Below are positions 11,172 to 23,137 of a stretch of 64,000 bases of DNA, piece after piece; the first letter of the stretch is position 1, and the number at the start of each line of letters is the position of its first letter. Source of the stretch: Numida meleagris (taxonomy: Eukaryota > Chordata > Aves > Galliformes > Numididae). Made by a program: the position numbers and the translations under genes. The DNA lies in the NCBI RefSeq assembly GCF_002078875.1, contig NC_034420.1:5889814-5953813 (forward strand), read 5' to 3'. Under the pieces are notes generated by a model. It was not told the origin of the DNA. It searched no databases and saw only the letters and a list, made by a program, of their open reading frames with translations.

Positions 11172-14100
11172 AGAAAAGAGATGATGCTGTCTAGGAGATG
11201 ATAATTTGATGGGCTCCCTGTCCGCAGTCACCTTTTGCCACTCATGTGCAGGGTGCCACTCAGCAGCTGGGTGCAGAAGGCAGTGCTACTCCAGGCTGTG
11301 CTGGTACCAGTGCTGTGCAACGCTAGAGCCACAGTGGTACTGAGAGACCCTTCACAAAAGGAACAATTCCCTGTTAGTGTCAGACCACTTTAGCTTCTAA
11401 CTTACTATGTCAGAATCTCTCCCCAACAAGCTGCTTCCCTATACAGCCACCTGCAGTCACATAAATTTGTCTACAGCAAAGCAGATAGTAAGGAACTTTC
11501 CCTTGTTCTGTGTACATAGAGAAACCATATTTCTGCAGAACATCACCCTCCATTTTTAAGGAAGACAATAAAATCACCACAAAAAACAGCATCTACTCTC
11601 CATGAGAGAGCAGTGTGCATGTTTGTCATTTTACAGAAAGTGAAATGACTGCCAGGGCTCTGGGCTGCCCTGCCACCACCCCTGCTCACCCAGCTGAAGG
11701 CACAGAGAACACCATCCTCACACCTAACACACACGTGGTTTTGTTTGCTTTCTATCAGAGAAGCGAAGTTCTTTCTTCAGAGCTGATGGAATGAGGAGTT
11801 AAATGTGGAACTGAGGGGGCAATTTCAAAATGTTTCCCAAAGAGCTCAGCAAGATGTAAATGAGTAGTGCTTTCAGTGCATCTTCATTACATCACCTGGT
11901 AGCCAGCACTAGGGATGAGCAAGACAGAGGACACTTCACAAGTGGTCTGGAACTACAGGCACCAATGGATTGCTGCCATTAATGCAACACATACCAGAGC
12001 ACAAAGTGGATTTAATTTTGACAGCGAATGACTGGCTCTTGGCAAGGTTCTGGGTCAACAGACATGTAAAAGTGGACAACTGGCACATTCCTACCCATAC
12101 AGCTTGGCTGACTATTACAACAAGCACTAAAGTAGTTATAATAGTCTGCTTTATTCCCTCCAGAATGTAATTCTACCACAGTGCCCGTTTGCTCTATCCT
12201 GGGAGCGCTTCATCTGAACAGCTCTGCAAAGAAATGGACAGGACTAGCAGCTTTTACCCTCAGGACAAGATAAATTCAGTATCACAATCATTTAATGAGG
12301 ACTACAAATCCTACTAAGTGCTTTTTCATTTATAAGCCCCAGATAAAGGGGAAGGAGAAACTACGGATCCCCTCCAGAATGCTCTAGATAAAGACAGTGC
12401 CAATTTTGGCCTCATGACAGTGTGTTAATGCAACATGATCTGCAATAAAGCCCTTCTAAAGAACACCACAGAGTATATGTTTTAGTGATTATGCCACAAC
12501 ATTGGCATGCCTCAGCAGCATAATTCCCCACCATTATAGCCACGCTTCGGTGAGGTGCAGTCACTTTCCCATTATAACACTTCAGCATTACTCTTCAATA
12601 TATGTAATGAACAGGAGTTTCAGATGCTTGATTTGGCAGATGTTGGAGTAGAACCAAGCCTGACACTCCTTGCCGCTGACACCCTTACCCTTCACTCCTT
12701 CACAAAACATTTTCAGGAACTGTTTCTCCTTAGTAGGTCAGTCAATTGAACATTTCAAAGACAACTTTGATCACCAGGATCACAAAAAAATACGTTAAAT
12801 ATAGAGGAAAATCTGGAGTACAGAGCAGCTCTCATATTCCTCTTACTCAATCTCTTATTTTTGAGATCGAAGAAAAAACAACTGGATGGATCTGGTACTA
12901 TGGGACACAGAATAACCATGCTCTCTGCTCAAGTGCAAAGACCTTCTCCAGGTTCTCTCACTAGGGGAAAAAAAAAATGTTCGCAGTATCATCTTCACAC
13001 TGTACATATCAAAGTGTCTTCATATATCAATATAAACCTGAAGAAAGAGTGAAATATCTGTTGAGATGATCAATGACAGGAATACAACTCAGGCCAGGTC
13101 CAGTTGGCAACGTATTCAAATTTAGCTTGATATGTTCTAGAAGTGAAAATGAAGATTACAAAAATGACTTATTTTTCCTCCAGGTCACCCTTGCTCCTTC
13201 ACATCCAACCCAACTACTGCCAACAAGCACCGCTCCATAGGAACACAACCTCCTCACTTACAAGTTCCCTAAGCCTTTTAGAGCATTATGGCCTGCTTTT
13301 GATGTACGTCTCCACAGTACTTCAGTAACCCAAAGAGCCTTTTTAACAACACACACACGCAAGTGGTCTTACACACATTATTTCAAAGTGAATTCACTCT
13401 CCAGCATAGCACTGAATGAAGAACAGGCAAACAACCATGTCTGCATGCCAGTTTTCCTGACAAGCACTGAAAATAATCACATCTACTGTGCTTCTTTCAA
13501 AAAGGAAAAATATACGTATATGCTTTCCTCTTTATCAGCTACGATTAGCTAGCAGCCAAACACGTCTCTACCACCTAAACTGCAGAGCTAATACTTCCCT
13601 TGATCAGCTGACAGAGCAGAACTAAGGAAGAGAAGCTTTACCAGTTTCAGGCTCTGTTTGTCCTCAGTCTCCCAAAAGCCATACTATTCCTTGCCAGACT
13701 GTTTAGGTTAGAAGAATAGGACCCAGAATCCAGTAGTACAATACAATTAGGCAAAATAGTCAATTCTACCTGCCAGTATTGACCAACTGTCAATTCTTCC
13801 ATACAATGAGACATAAGAAAAATAACATCGATCTGTATTCATCTGCCATTTCGACGCTGCCAGAATCTGCCAAGAGAAACAGCTCTTCTGAATACAGTCT
13901 ACAATCAGATGCACTGTGAGGACCCTTCAGTAGCTATAACCAGGCTACGTTAGTCAAGGTTTGTATCTTCAGCTCACTGTACAGAGCTCCAGAGTAGAGA
14001 GAAATAACTTGCTAGTAGCTTTTCTTTACAGAAGCTAACCACACATTAGCTGGTATTATCAGCACAGGCATTGAACTAGTGAACCATGGGCACTTACCCC

Positions 14101-14202
14101 CAAACTCACTTACAAACATTGTAAGAGCTGATAAGAAACTTGTTATCCAAAGTGACAGACAGCACGTTTATTCTTCCTGTTCTAGATGCAGCAGAGCAGA
14201 TT

Positions 14203-14280
14203 ACACAGCATTTTGCTGTGTTGTGTAGTGTCAATTCTGCAGCACAGTGCAGTGCCTCATCACAACACGTGGTGACGAGG
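14203..14280. repeat. Two adjacent hairpins
   Basis: ACACAGCA and TGCTGTGT flank a 3-base loop (14203-14221, perfect 8-bp arms). About 35 bases on, CCTCATCAC and GTGACGAGG flank an 8-base loop containing CACGTG (14255-14280, one mismatch). Both strands are open reading frames here. Function unknown. Confidence 0.5.
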
Positions 14281-17200
14281 GGTAGCATGATGGCATTCAA
14301 GATGGGCAGCTGGATTTGCTAGTAATTCAAACCCTAGTGAGCCCTCCAAGTTCTTATCTCATGCCTTTAGTCAGTATCACACTGAGAAAGACATACACAG
14401 GCCCACAAGTGAATAAAAAATGTCTATACACATGTGAACTAAGAGCTATTTGTTTCAGCAATCAGTGCTCTTTTAAATAGTTCTCCACTGCAAATGAACA
14501 TCTACATCTTCATGCTCTGCTTTACTCTATCATGACTACAAAAATCCCTTCATGATGACTAAATTTGCCTTTTAGTTGAACAGCTCATCTGCTGGAGGAG
14601 GGAGGGAGACGGGAAGAAGGCATCAATTGTGCAAGTGCAAATTATGACACAGAAAAAGCCTTTGCACCTTTTAAAAAAGGTTCTTAATCAAAGAAGTCAT
14701 TCTCAGCACTTCAGAATCTGAGAAAAAGCTTATTATATGAAAAGTACTTGATAAATTGGGTACCTCAGGTTTTCCCTTGAATTCTCAAAGAGGACTAAAA
14801 TTACTGGAGTGCACAACACAGAGCTGTGCAGCAACAGTTCTGCAGACAACATCATTCCTAATTACAAACCCAGAGAGAAGAAAGTACATGTATCCCTCCC
14901 TCAGGAATACAAAGAAAATAGCAGAAAACGTTAAGACAATCTCAATGAAAAGTTGCTATCACTAATGTATTATAATCTAATCTGAACTATTTAAGAGAAC
15001 GAGACAAACTTTTACTTGCAACTTAAGCTGACTATCAAAGATCTTCAAGCTTATATACAACATTCACAGAACTTCGTATAGCTTTGTAGTCCCTTGAATC
15101 TAAAAGTTATTTTGGCAAGTATCATGATCCTTGTGCTAAGGCCCAGCCTCAGACCTACTGAGGCACAAGAAAGCAGAGAACATCACTTGGCATCACCAAT
15201 ACAAAGTCAATCTGGAGAGAGCCAGCGCCATGCCGAGCTCACAGGTGGGTAGCACTCCAGCAACACCCAACTGGCAAGTCCTCGCCTGGCTGTACCTGTG
15301 AAAACAGCAGGCAGCTCTTCTTTGACAAATGCATTAAACAACAACACCTGTAACTTTTGCCATCTGCTCTCCTGACAATGTATTAGTTAGAAATGAAGGT
15401 GAAGCACAAATTGCTAACAATGAAATATAATTTACAGTTTGAACAAAATAAAGATATTGAAAGTACACTGATACGTTAGTTAAAGATTTCCAGAATTCCT
15501 GCCTTTGAAAGAAAAAAAGACTTTCACCTCTTTCCTGCTAAGGCAGTGAGTGTTAATGTGGTTTTCGAGGCAACCCAAAGATGCTCTGGTTTCCCAGGCT
15601 ACTTTCTTAGATTCCTCACTGCAGCAGCACGGCTAGCAAAGCCAGAGCATGGGGCCAAATGCTATTTATGTGAGAATCAGAAACATGCAACAAATCTGTT
15701 AAACTGACAGAAAGACAGCAAAACATGACATTTATGGTGAAGTTTTTTCCTGAAAAAATCATGCCTTAATTTACTGAAACGCCAAAGCCTTGCTGTAAAA
15801 GGCTTACAAACATCACATCTAGAAGTTTTGTCCAGTTTGAAATAAAAAGCCCTGATTGACAGCAAAAATAGGTCCTTGTTAGCAATCAACGTGCTTTGTT
15901 TTTCAGCCTCTCTGCATTTTGTGGACAACAGCCCAGATTTTGGCAGATTATTTCATTAGGGGAAGCTTGCAGTTTAACTAGACATGGCTTTCTCAACAGA
16001 AAATTGATATCAATCATTTCACATTTTTTAAGTAGAGTGAATGATTCATCTCCAGCAAATCTGTATGATAATCTAGAGTTACAGCTGATCAGACAAAATT
16101 AAAAAGAGCAAATCACTTCATTTTTTGCTACTTAAACTACTGTATCTTTACACATGGACAAGAAAAAGAGAAAACAAATCCCCAAACAAGTCTGAGTTTC
16201 GTTACTTATTTTCCTTCTTTTCATATCACAAAGTTCAGTTCACAATACATTCACTGTCTTCATTTATCTGTAGGATAATGCAAAGTTATAGCCAACTAGC
16301 ATGACTCAGCTACTGCTTCATGAAATTCACTGATTTTTCTATTTGCAGCTGCATAAACCTCTTTATGGCTGCGACGTTAGCTAGATTCCAACCCTGGCAT
16401 TCTGTTTAGATTCAACTGGTCAGAACAAAACAGCTTATTTCTGATGGTGGTGGGCTAGAGGGGGAAGAAGACAAGAAAAGGAGATTTAAAACAAATTATT
16501 AATGGTTGGACATTCAATCATCAAGCCAGGCTTGCCAGAACAACCGCGCTTGTTCAATGTTTGGCTGCTGGTATCATCTTGAAACTCAGAAAACATGCAA
16601 AGGCAAAACTTCAGTTCTCTAAACTCCATTGTACTCAACAGGGCAAAGGTGATGGGTTCACCCCAGAATAATTCTAAATAAAGAGTCCCTGTTCTCTTTT
16701 CCAAGCCTAGTAGAAATATGACCCACACCTAATCCCACTAAAAAAATATATTTCACCAATTAACTGGATCTGCTTTTAGAGAAACTTCTACAAGATACTA
16801 TCTAGCTAAGTAACTAGCCATACCTGAATGTGCCCACTCACAAGGGTCATGGATCTTCACAGGCTTAGAAGCACAACAGGAGCAAAGAGCTTCTACCCCC
16901 CAGCAGGGCTTTAAGAAACAGGTGATTCTGTTCTAATCAACAACATTTAGTGCTACTTCATGTCCACACCTGATCACAGTGATTTTGTTTGCCCACAAAG
17001 TGGGGCAACACAGTGAATCCATTTGAAAGAGGACTTTTAATCTGCTCTGTGAATGAGAATTGTTGTTCCTATCTGAAGGAAACAAAAGGCCCCCCCCCCC
17101 TCCCTGGCATCTGCAATCTTCTTCTCAGTCATTGCTTTACTTAGCCAAGGTATTGCTAGGTCAGACAGTCACTTTAAAACTAGAAGAAACCAGGTGCTTT

Positions 17201-18597
17201 TTGTACAAACATAATTAAGCAATTTAATGAAAATCTGTTGAGTCCATCTCTCTCTGAGAATATGCAGGGTTCAGTTCAGTGTATTTTTGCTTGTTTTTGA
17301 ATGCTAGCTGCACTTAAGTGTAGCTTTGCTGTCACCAACAGGTTGCCATGAGAATTTAATGCTTTTAATGTCATTCTTTTAATGTTATTATTCAGACTAA
17401 AAATAACAGCGTGACTCACCCAGACTTACTCTTAGTGAGTACTCCTTTAACTTGTAAGAAGCCTTGTTATGCTTGATGTAATTAATGACGAAGTAGTTAG
17501 CAGTCTCTGTCTCTGACTAATATGGGTAAATCTGGTAGGGGAAGGCAGATTAAAGTTGCTACTGTTCAAAACATCACAGATAAAGAGTGAACAAAAATAC
17601 TCTCTGATTTTCAGATTGTAACACAGAGATGCACCACCCAGCGTGCCTCTACTGGTTTCTCAGAGCACTTACTCGTTTGTTATTATAAACAGAATCATCT
17701 ATAGCCACTGCATGAGATGATTGGCTTCAACATAATGGGATGTTTTCCCTGCCTTCACTGTGCTCCTACTCAATATGTCACGTAAAATAACGTGCCTCAA
17801 ACTGGCTGACCTGTCTGTCTGCTCGGTGTTTATAAGGAGTTTGTCTCCATGGTATTTCAGTTCTTTATCTGAAAACAAAACAGGAGGTGCAGGAAGCCAA
17901 GGAAACTTTGAAAGGAGAGCTGTAACAGCGATATACTCGAATCAGAGTGGATGACCTAGGCAAATCCTGAGAGGCTGATGGCATGTCAGCCTGCTTCCTG
18001 AAAGCCCTGGGAACACCACAGTTCTGCCCCTGCTTCCACTTTCCTCAGAGCATACAGATCCTGCTCCACGCTGACCTTACCACAGCTGAAGAGGCTCAGC
18101 TGCACCATCAGCATTCAGGTGGGGAGGGCAGTGCCAAAGTGTGACTGGCTCCATCAATACTCACCCATCCAGCCTGCCTCCTCCAGAGCTGATTAATACT
18201 ACAGGCACAAAAAGGGACAGCTAAGTCTTGAAATACTTGCTGGAAATTGCATGATAGCAGCTAGGTACAAGAGATCAAGCAGCGTATTGGAAACCTGAAA
18301 AAACAGTCTGTGTACGGCATTACAGAGCACCAGACATTTAGATCTAGGGCTCCATTTGCTACTGTTGGAACCAAACTAAATCACTTTTAGGAATTGAATC
18401 ATGCGTTTGCAGCTGGGACAGCTCAATTTGTCATGAGTTAACCTGGTGTTTTGTCCATGGCCTAAGTACCTTTCGTACAGAGTGCTCACTTTATCATGCA
18501 CATAAGGGCTCAAGGACCACAGGAGCAAAATGAAAAGACTGGAAAAAAGACTCAGGTTCTCACTTGCTTTACTCTTTTATATTTACATCTATTTCAG
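14281..18597. other. Gene-free stretch
   Basis: Unique AT-rich DNA with the C11 run at 17090. No gene, RNA gene or transposon is recognised. Confidence 0.6.
17090..17100 (+). repeat. C11 homopolymer
   Basis: Eleven consecutive C, unusual in this AT-rich background. The count may be unreliable in some sequencing data. Confidence 0.9.
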
Positions 18598-18652
18598 GTT
18601 CAAGTAAATGATAAGGCAAATAACACCTTTCTGCGACTCTGTGATAAAAATT
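18598..18652 (+). other. Exon-like block, 55 bp
   Basis: A long pyrimidine-rich acceptor (TTTATATTTACATCTATTTCAG) precedes 18598 and AATT|GTAAGC follows 18652. The block reads VQVNDKANNTFLRLCDKN in phase 0 plus one base. The acceptor is strong and the donor moderate. The peptide is unrecognised and the surrounding frame is open on both sides. Confidence 0.13.
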
Positions 18653-21600
18653 GTAAGCCTTCTTCATATGATATTATTTCAGCAATATCTAAGAGTATCA
18701 GAAAAGAAACAAAATTCCAAAAATCTGTGCTCTTACATAGCTTGGCTGGGAAATTTAAATGACCTCCTTGGTTTCTAGGGCTGTCTCACATATCGGTATG
18801 GAAGAAGGTAAAAGTGAGAGGATTCATGGGTTCCTGCAAGTCTCTCTCTCTACAAGCTCAATAGATGTGACACAATTCAACCGGGAACAAGGGCTGCAGA
18901 AGCCCTGGCTACACACCGCAGCCCTAGCGCCCGCCGGTGGGGCTGGCAGCAGGGAGCCCAGAGGCCCTGTCTCTGTGCGTGGCCCTCAGACCACGACAGC
19001 CAATTCAGTTTCTTTTATAGTTTGCAAAGCCAAAGTAATTCCTGCTGTCCTTGACTTTTTGCAACTCTGCTTTATCTACTCTGATTTGTCTTGGCTCTTC
19101 TGTTTTGCCTTCCTTAGACAGCTGTCTCCTCTGCTTGTATACTCATACTGTCACCAGATATAACTAAGTTAGTTCTTAGAAGGACATATGGCATGACAAT
19201 AAATGGACCTCTAGAAAGCACCTTATACCATACAGCTTATTCCTTTTGTCACTCAGGTTAGCTACGTCTGCTGCCAGGTCTGTGAGGATAGTATTGATTA
19301 AACTACACCAATAATGCCTAAGTGGTACAACATTCAGGTGCAGACAAGGTTGTAGAACCCTCCAGCATCTGCTGCTTAAATGGAGACCAGGACAACAATA
19401 GGGAGAAACCAGGAGTCAAAGAATTTCAGAGCTGTACTGTTAAAATGGCTTTGCTCCTGCAGCAGCTCTGTGCTGCACGCTCGCTGAGCTGGATGTGCTG
19501 GGAAACAGCTGAGCAGAAAACAAACCCAAACCAAGGAGCTCGCTCACCACAGGCAGGTCTCCCTGGTGTCCTCAGCTAAAATGTTAACCTGGATGTCTTT
19601 CAGGATAAATATCTCACAGAGTTATTTGTACACAATGCTGCAGTGTTTACCTTTTGATTACAGATCTTTACACGCTGTCCATTATTATTGAATGCCAGGA
19701 TGAAAGGCAGCCTAAGGGTCTGAATGCAATGTTCTGTCACAAAGAAAATACAGTAAAAGTAATGGCAGGCTCTGAAAGCAGACATACGCTAGATTGGAAA
19801 GAAATATGAGCACAGTGTCAGGGCTCCTTCTGCAGGACGCTAGGCTTCTGCTTTAAAAAAAAAAAAGCATTGTGCTGTATTCCCAGGACAGTGCCATGTA
19901 AAGCATGGATTTGGATATAAATGTAGATCATGTGTATAAAATCTTCTTGACCAATTTGTTCCTCTTGCATTTGTGTCCACACAAATAAAATACACATTAT
20001 AGAGCTACATTTTCCAGGTTACTGCATGTAACTCCAAGAAAGTTCCCATTTAGGCTCAGATCCTGAACTGGGCTTCAAGAGGTTAAGTCAATGTGATTAA
20101 TGAAGTCTAATGCTCTCACTGAAGGTAACTGAAATGAGTCACTCCTGATATTTAACCTGAAACCTCACATTCAGCCAATCCCTGTGCACCCCTCTTATGC
20201 TGGCACTCCCAGAGAAACAAGGGAAGATTCTGCTTTGTGTTTCTTTAAAATAACACGAGTACAGGCACACAGTCTGTGCTTTTGTAGGTACGACAGGTTA
20301 TTTATATTAAGACTCAAGTATGATTTTGAAAAACAATGAAGCATATTTATTCAATTTTTTTTTAAAGGAAGTTTTAAGTGAAAAGTGCTAGTAATGGCAC
20401 AGAAGTGAAAATCTCATGAAAGCAGTCCTACAATCCACGCAGCAATGCACATGATTCAGCTCTGGAGTGACAGACTCTCAGAGGTGTTCATGCTGGCACT
20501 GCTACCTAGAACCACAGTGAGCACTACACTTTTCCTTGAGTTATTTAGAAATCTGATTTTTAAGCATCTCAATGAAGTAACATTTTAGCTATGCTCATGT
20601 TTCAGATTTTATTCATCACTTCTGTGCTGGCACATAGTTCACTCCTTAGTCTACTGCTAGCATCATACAACTCATTTGCAATTTTTATGCTCATGTTCCA
20701 GCAGTCTAGATTTGGATTTCAAAAAGGCAAAGCCTGGGGCTGTTTCCATGAAGCATTTTGATGTGTCACCTGATATAGATAGTTCACAATTTGAACAAGG
20801 TCACTTGTGAGGTATCGGCAACAGCAGCGGTGTCCAGACTTGTTTTCATAATTGCATCATGACATTACCCCACTTACCAGCCTGCTTTCTTCCACTAGAA
20901 AAAAATTCGTGATTTTTATTGAAAAATCTTTCCACAGCTATTCATTAATGCCACAAGCATTAATTAATACCAATACCTGACCAGTTAAAGTAGATTTCTA
21001 GTTAATCTTGAGCTTATGTTTTTATGTTTCTTTTATAGCACCTTCTGCGCACTGTAATAGTTCTAGGGATACAAAACCCACTTCCTACACGTCAAAATCT
21101 ACACAGTGACTGGATCCATTTGAAAATACACCATACGCCGTCAGGCTACGCTGATACAAAATGCCACAGCACCACCTGACTCCACAGAACAGAAAAAAAG
21201 GAATTCAAGTAAATGCAACTGCTCTGCATTTAAGGGTAGGAGAGGAAGCAGTAACAATTTTTCATACAGTCTTGCATTAGGTTTCATTCTTATTAATAAG
21301 AAATGAGAGTCATTAACACTATTAAAAATCTAATTACATTAGCAATTTTCCATCTTGTCATTTATGAGTAGTTAAGTATTGGTATTTGTTTTTCCTAATG
21401 GGATTCAGAAGTCTAATTAAAAGCCTCTCTTTTGTGGATAAGTGGAATGAGACTTCATGAAAAACAAGGCACTCTGAATAGCCACAGACAGTTTATTTCC
21501 TCAAATACCGTACTTCACATCTTCCTCCTCAGCACTGTGAGTAACCAAAAAGGATGACACAGAGAGGTACCAGAAACAAACAGACTTACTGGTCGCTCCA

Positions 21601-23109
21601 GTAGCGAGCTGCAAGCCCTTTCTGCTTTTCTCATTCCTCTCTCCATGTCCTGTTGCTTCGCAGGCTCTAAGAGTTAAGCAATGGTAATAAGGACAAATGT
21701 AACATAACCTTTTGAGCCTTCAAAACACTAGGCAAAAGTATGATTTTTCAATATTTCTCAGATATGTTTACAAAAGCTGTATTGTGGATACAGTTAAAAT
21801 GGAAAAAAAATACTTCTCTCAAGAGAGTGGTGCGAGAGATAGCAAAAGGGCCATTTTGCCACACAGCTGCCCCTCACAGTTTGCCAGTGCTGTATGTTTC
21901 AGCGCAGCTATTTTAGCAATGTTTGGCTAGTTTGGGCTGACGTCCCAATTTTATTTTGTTCGTGTGACTGGTACTACACTGTCAGGGGAGAAGAACCCTC
22001 GAGCGTCCACTGCCCCTTGGACTCTTCCGTGCATTCATTCAGAGGAGCCAGCAGAGCAGCCAGCCCTTTCACAACTGATGCCGACTTTCTATCTTGGTGA
22101 AGCTGATGATCTTACAAAGCCCACACTTCTCTGCCTTCAACCCAATTTACATTTCCAAGACACTTCTTAAACCTGTTTGTGTTGAATCCACATTCAACTG
22201 TCAGTGAAGCAGAAACTCGCGGTGAGAGGGAGAGAGATGGCAGAGGTAAAAAGCAACAGACAGTAAGGGTGTTCCAGACACCTTAAAACAGCAAGAAAAA
22301 GGTAAAATTGAGATTGTGAATACAACGGCCAGTAAAACCAGCTAATACTTAACGGCCCAGAACCAAGCTAGCATCCATGCTACACTGAAAGCACTCTGTC
22401 GTTCAGTTATGCCACTTTACTTGCCAGTAATGGTACGTGAGGATTATTTTGCGTATCACTGAACATTGCTTCTTTATCCAGCAGAAGTAAGAGCATGTGA
22501 CTACAGAATGCAAATCTAAAATGCTCCACAGCATGCTGGCTTCGCTCTTCCTTAACACATACAGATCAATGACAGGTTAATGCTTAGTTAACATTTATTA
22601 AGAGCAACATGGTTTTAGAAACTTCAGCCTAAAGGTGTCAATTAGATGAAAGATGAAAGAACCTCTATGTTGGACAGATACTCTTACATTTTGCTGTCAG
22701 TGATTGATTAGTTACAAGGTCCCAAATGCCCAAGCTTATCAGTAATGAGATAAGCAAGTATGAACTAAAGGGTACTGTTGACTATTTATTTTACATAATC
22801 TCACTAACTACGGCTGCTATCAAAATAGTCCAGATATTACAGATTCACAGTCTTACAGTGATCAGCACAAGGTAATGTATCAGATACAGCTTTAGGGAGT
22901 GAGCCTGCCTGAGGTATGCCTGCTAAAAGCCTCTGTGAGGGTAACCAATCTATACTCAAGGTGATACTCCAAATCAGACGTATCAATGCTGACTCCAAAT
23001 TAATTCCTCTACTGTCTTTTATATTGGTGCAGACACTGAGACCGTGTGAAATGTCTGACACGCTGCACATAATAACTACTAAAGCTGAATGGGAGAAATA
23101 GAAACTCAC
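18653..23109. other. Gene-free stretch with a small GC-rich patch
   Basis: A GC-rich patch at about 18880-18990 (with CGCCCGCCGGTGGGGCTGG) carries part of the longest open frame in the window (18759-19163, 134 codons), which looks like chance. The rest is AT-rich unique DNA, including the 21250-21440 motif cluster. Confidence 0.55.
21250..21440. promoter_or_regulatory. Possible conserved non-coding element
   Basis: A dense set of homeodomain-like motifs lies here: TTATTAATAAG, TAATTA at 21331 and at 21414, and several CATTA/TAATG words, in unique non-repetitive DNA. It has the look of an enhancer, but no conservation data are available. Confidence 0.12.
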
Positions 23110-23137
23110 CTGAGGAATGTACAACTGCAGGCTCCAT
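23110..23137 (-). CDS. Candidate start-codon-to-donor segment (unidentified)
   Basis: On the minus strand an ATG in strong context (CTTGCCATGG) at 23137 reads MEPAVVHSS plus one base and meets a consensus donor (CTCAG|GTGAGT) at 23110. This would be the coding end of a first or second exon. I see no TATA box or strong acceptor just upstream, so the 5' boundary is undefined. Such short ATG-to-donor stretches arise readily by chance. Confidence 0.1.

Larger units (their letters stand above)
9725..14200. other. Gene-free stretch
   Basis: Unique DNA with the (AAAAAC)n run and the 11155 hairpin. No repeat family or gene is recognised. Confidence 0.6.

Noticed and set aside
18759..19163. Longest open frame in the window (134 codons, plus strand) crossing a GC-rich patch
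   Set aside because: No recognisable motif, simple low-stop GC-rich composition, and no bounding splice pair; length is within chance for 64 kb in six frames.
20050..20110. GGCTCAGATCCTGAA and a nearby AAGTCAATG, considered as a third palindromic repeat relic
   Set aside because: Only two short words match and there is no right-hand inverted repeat.
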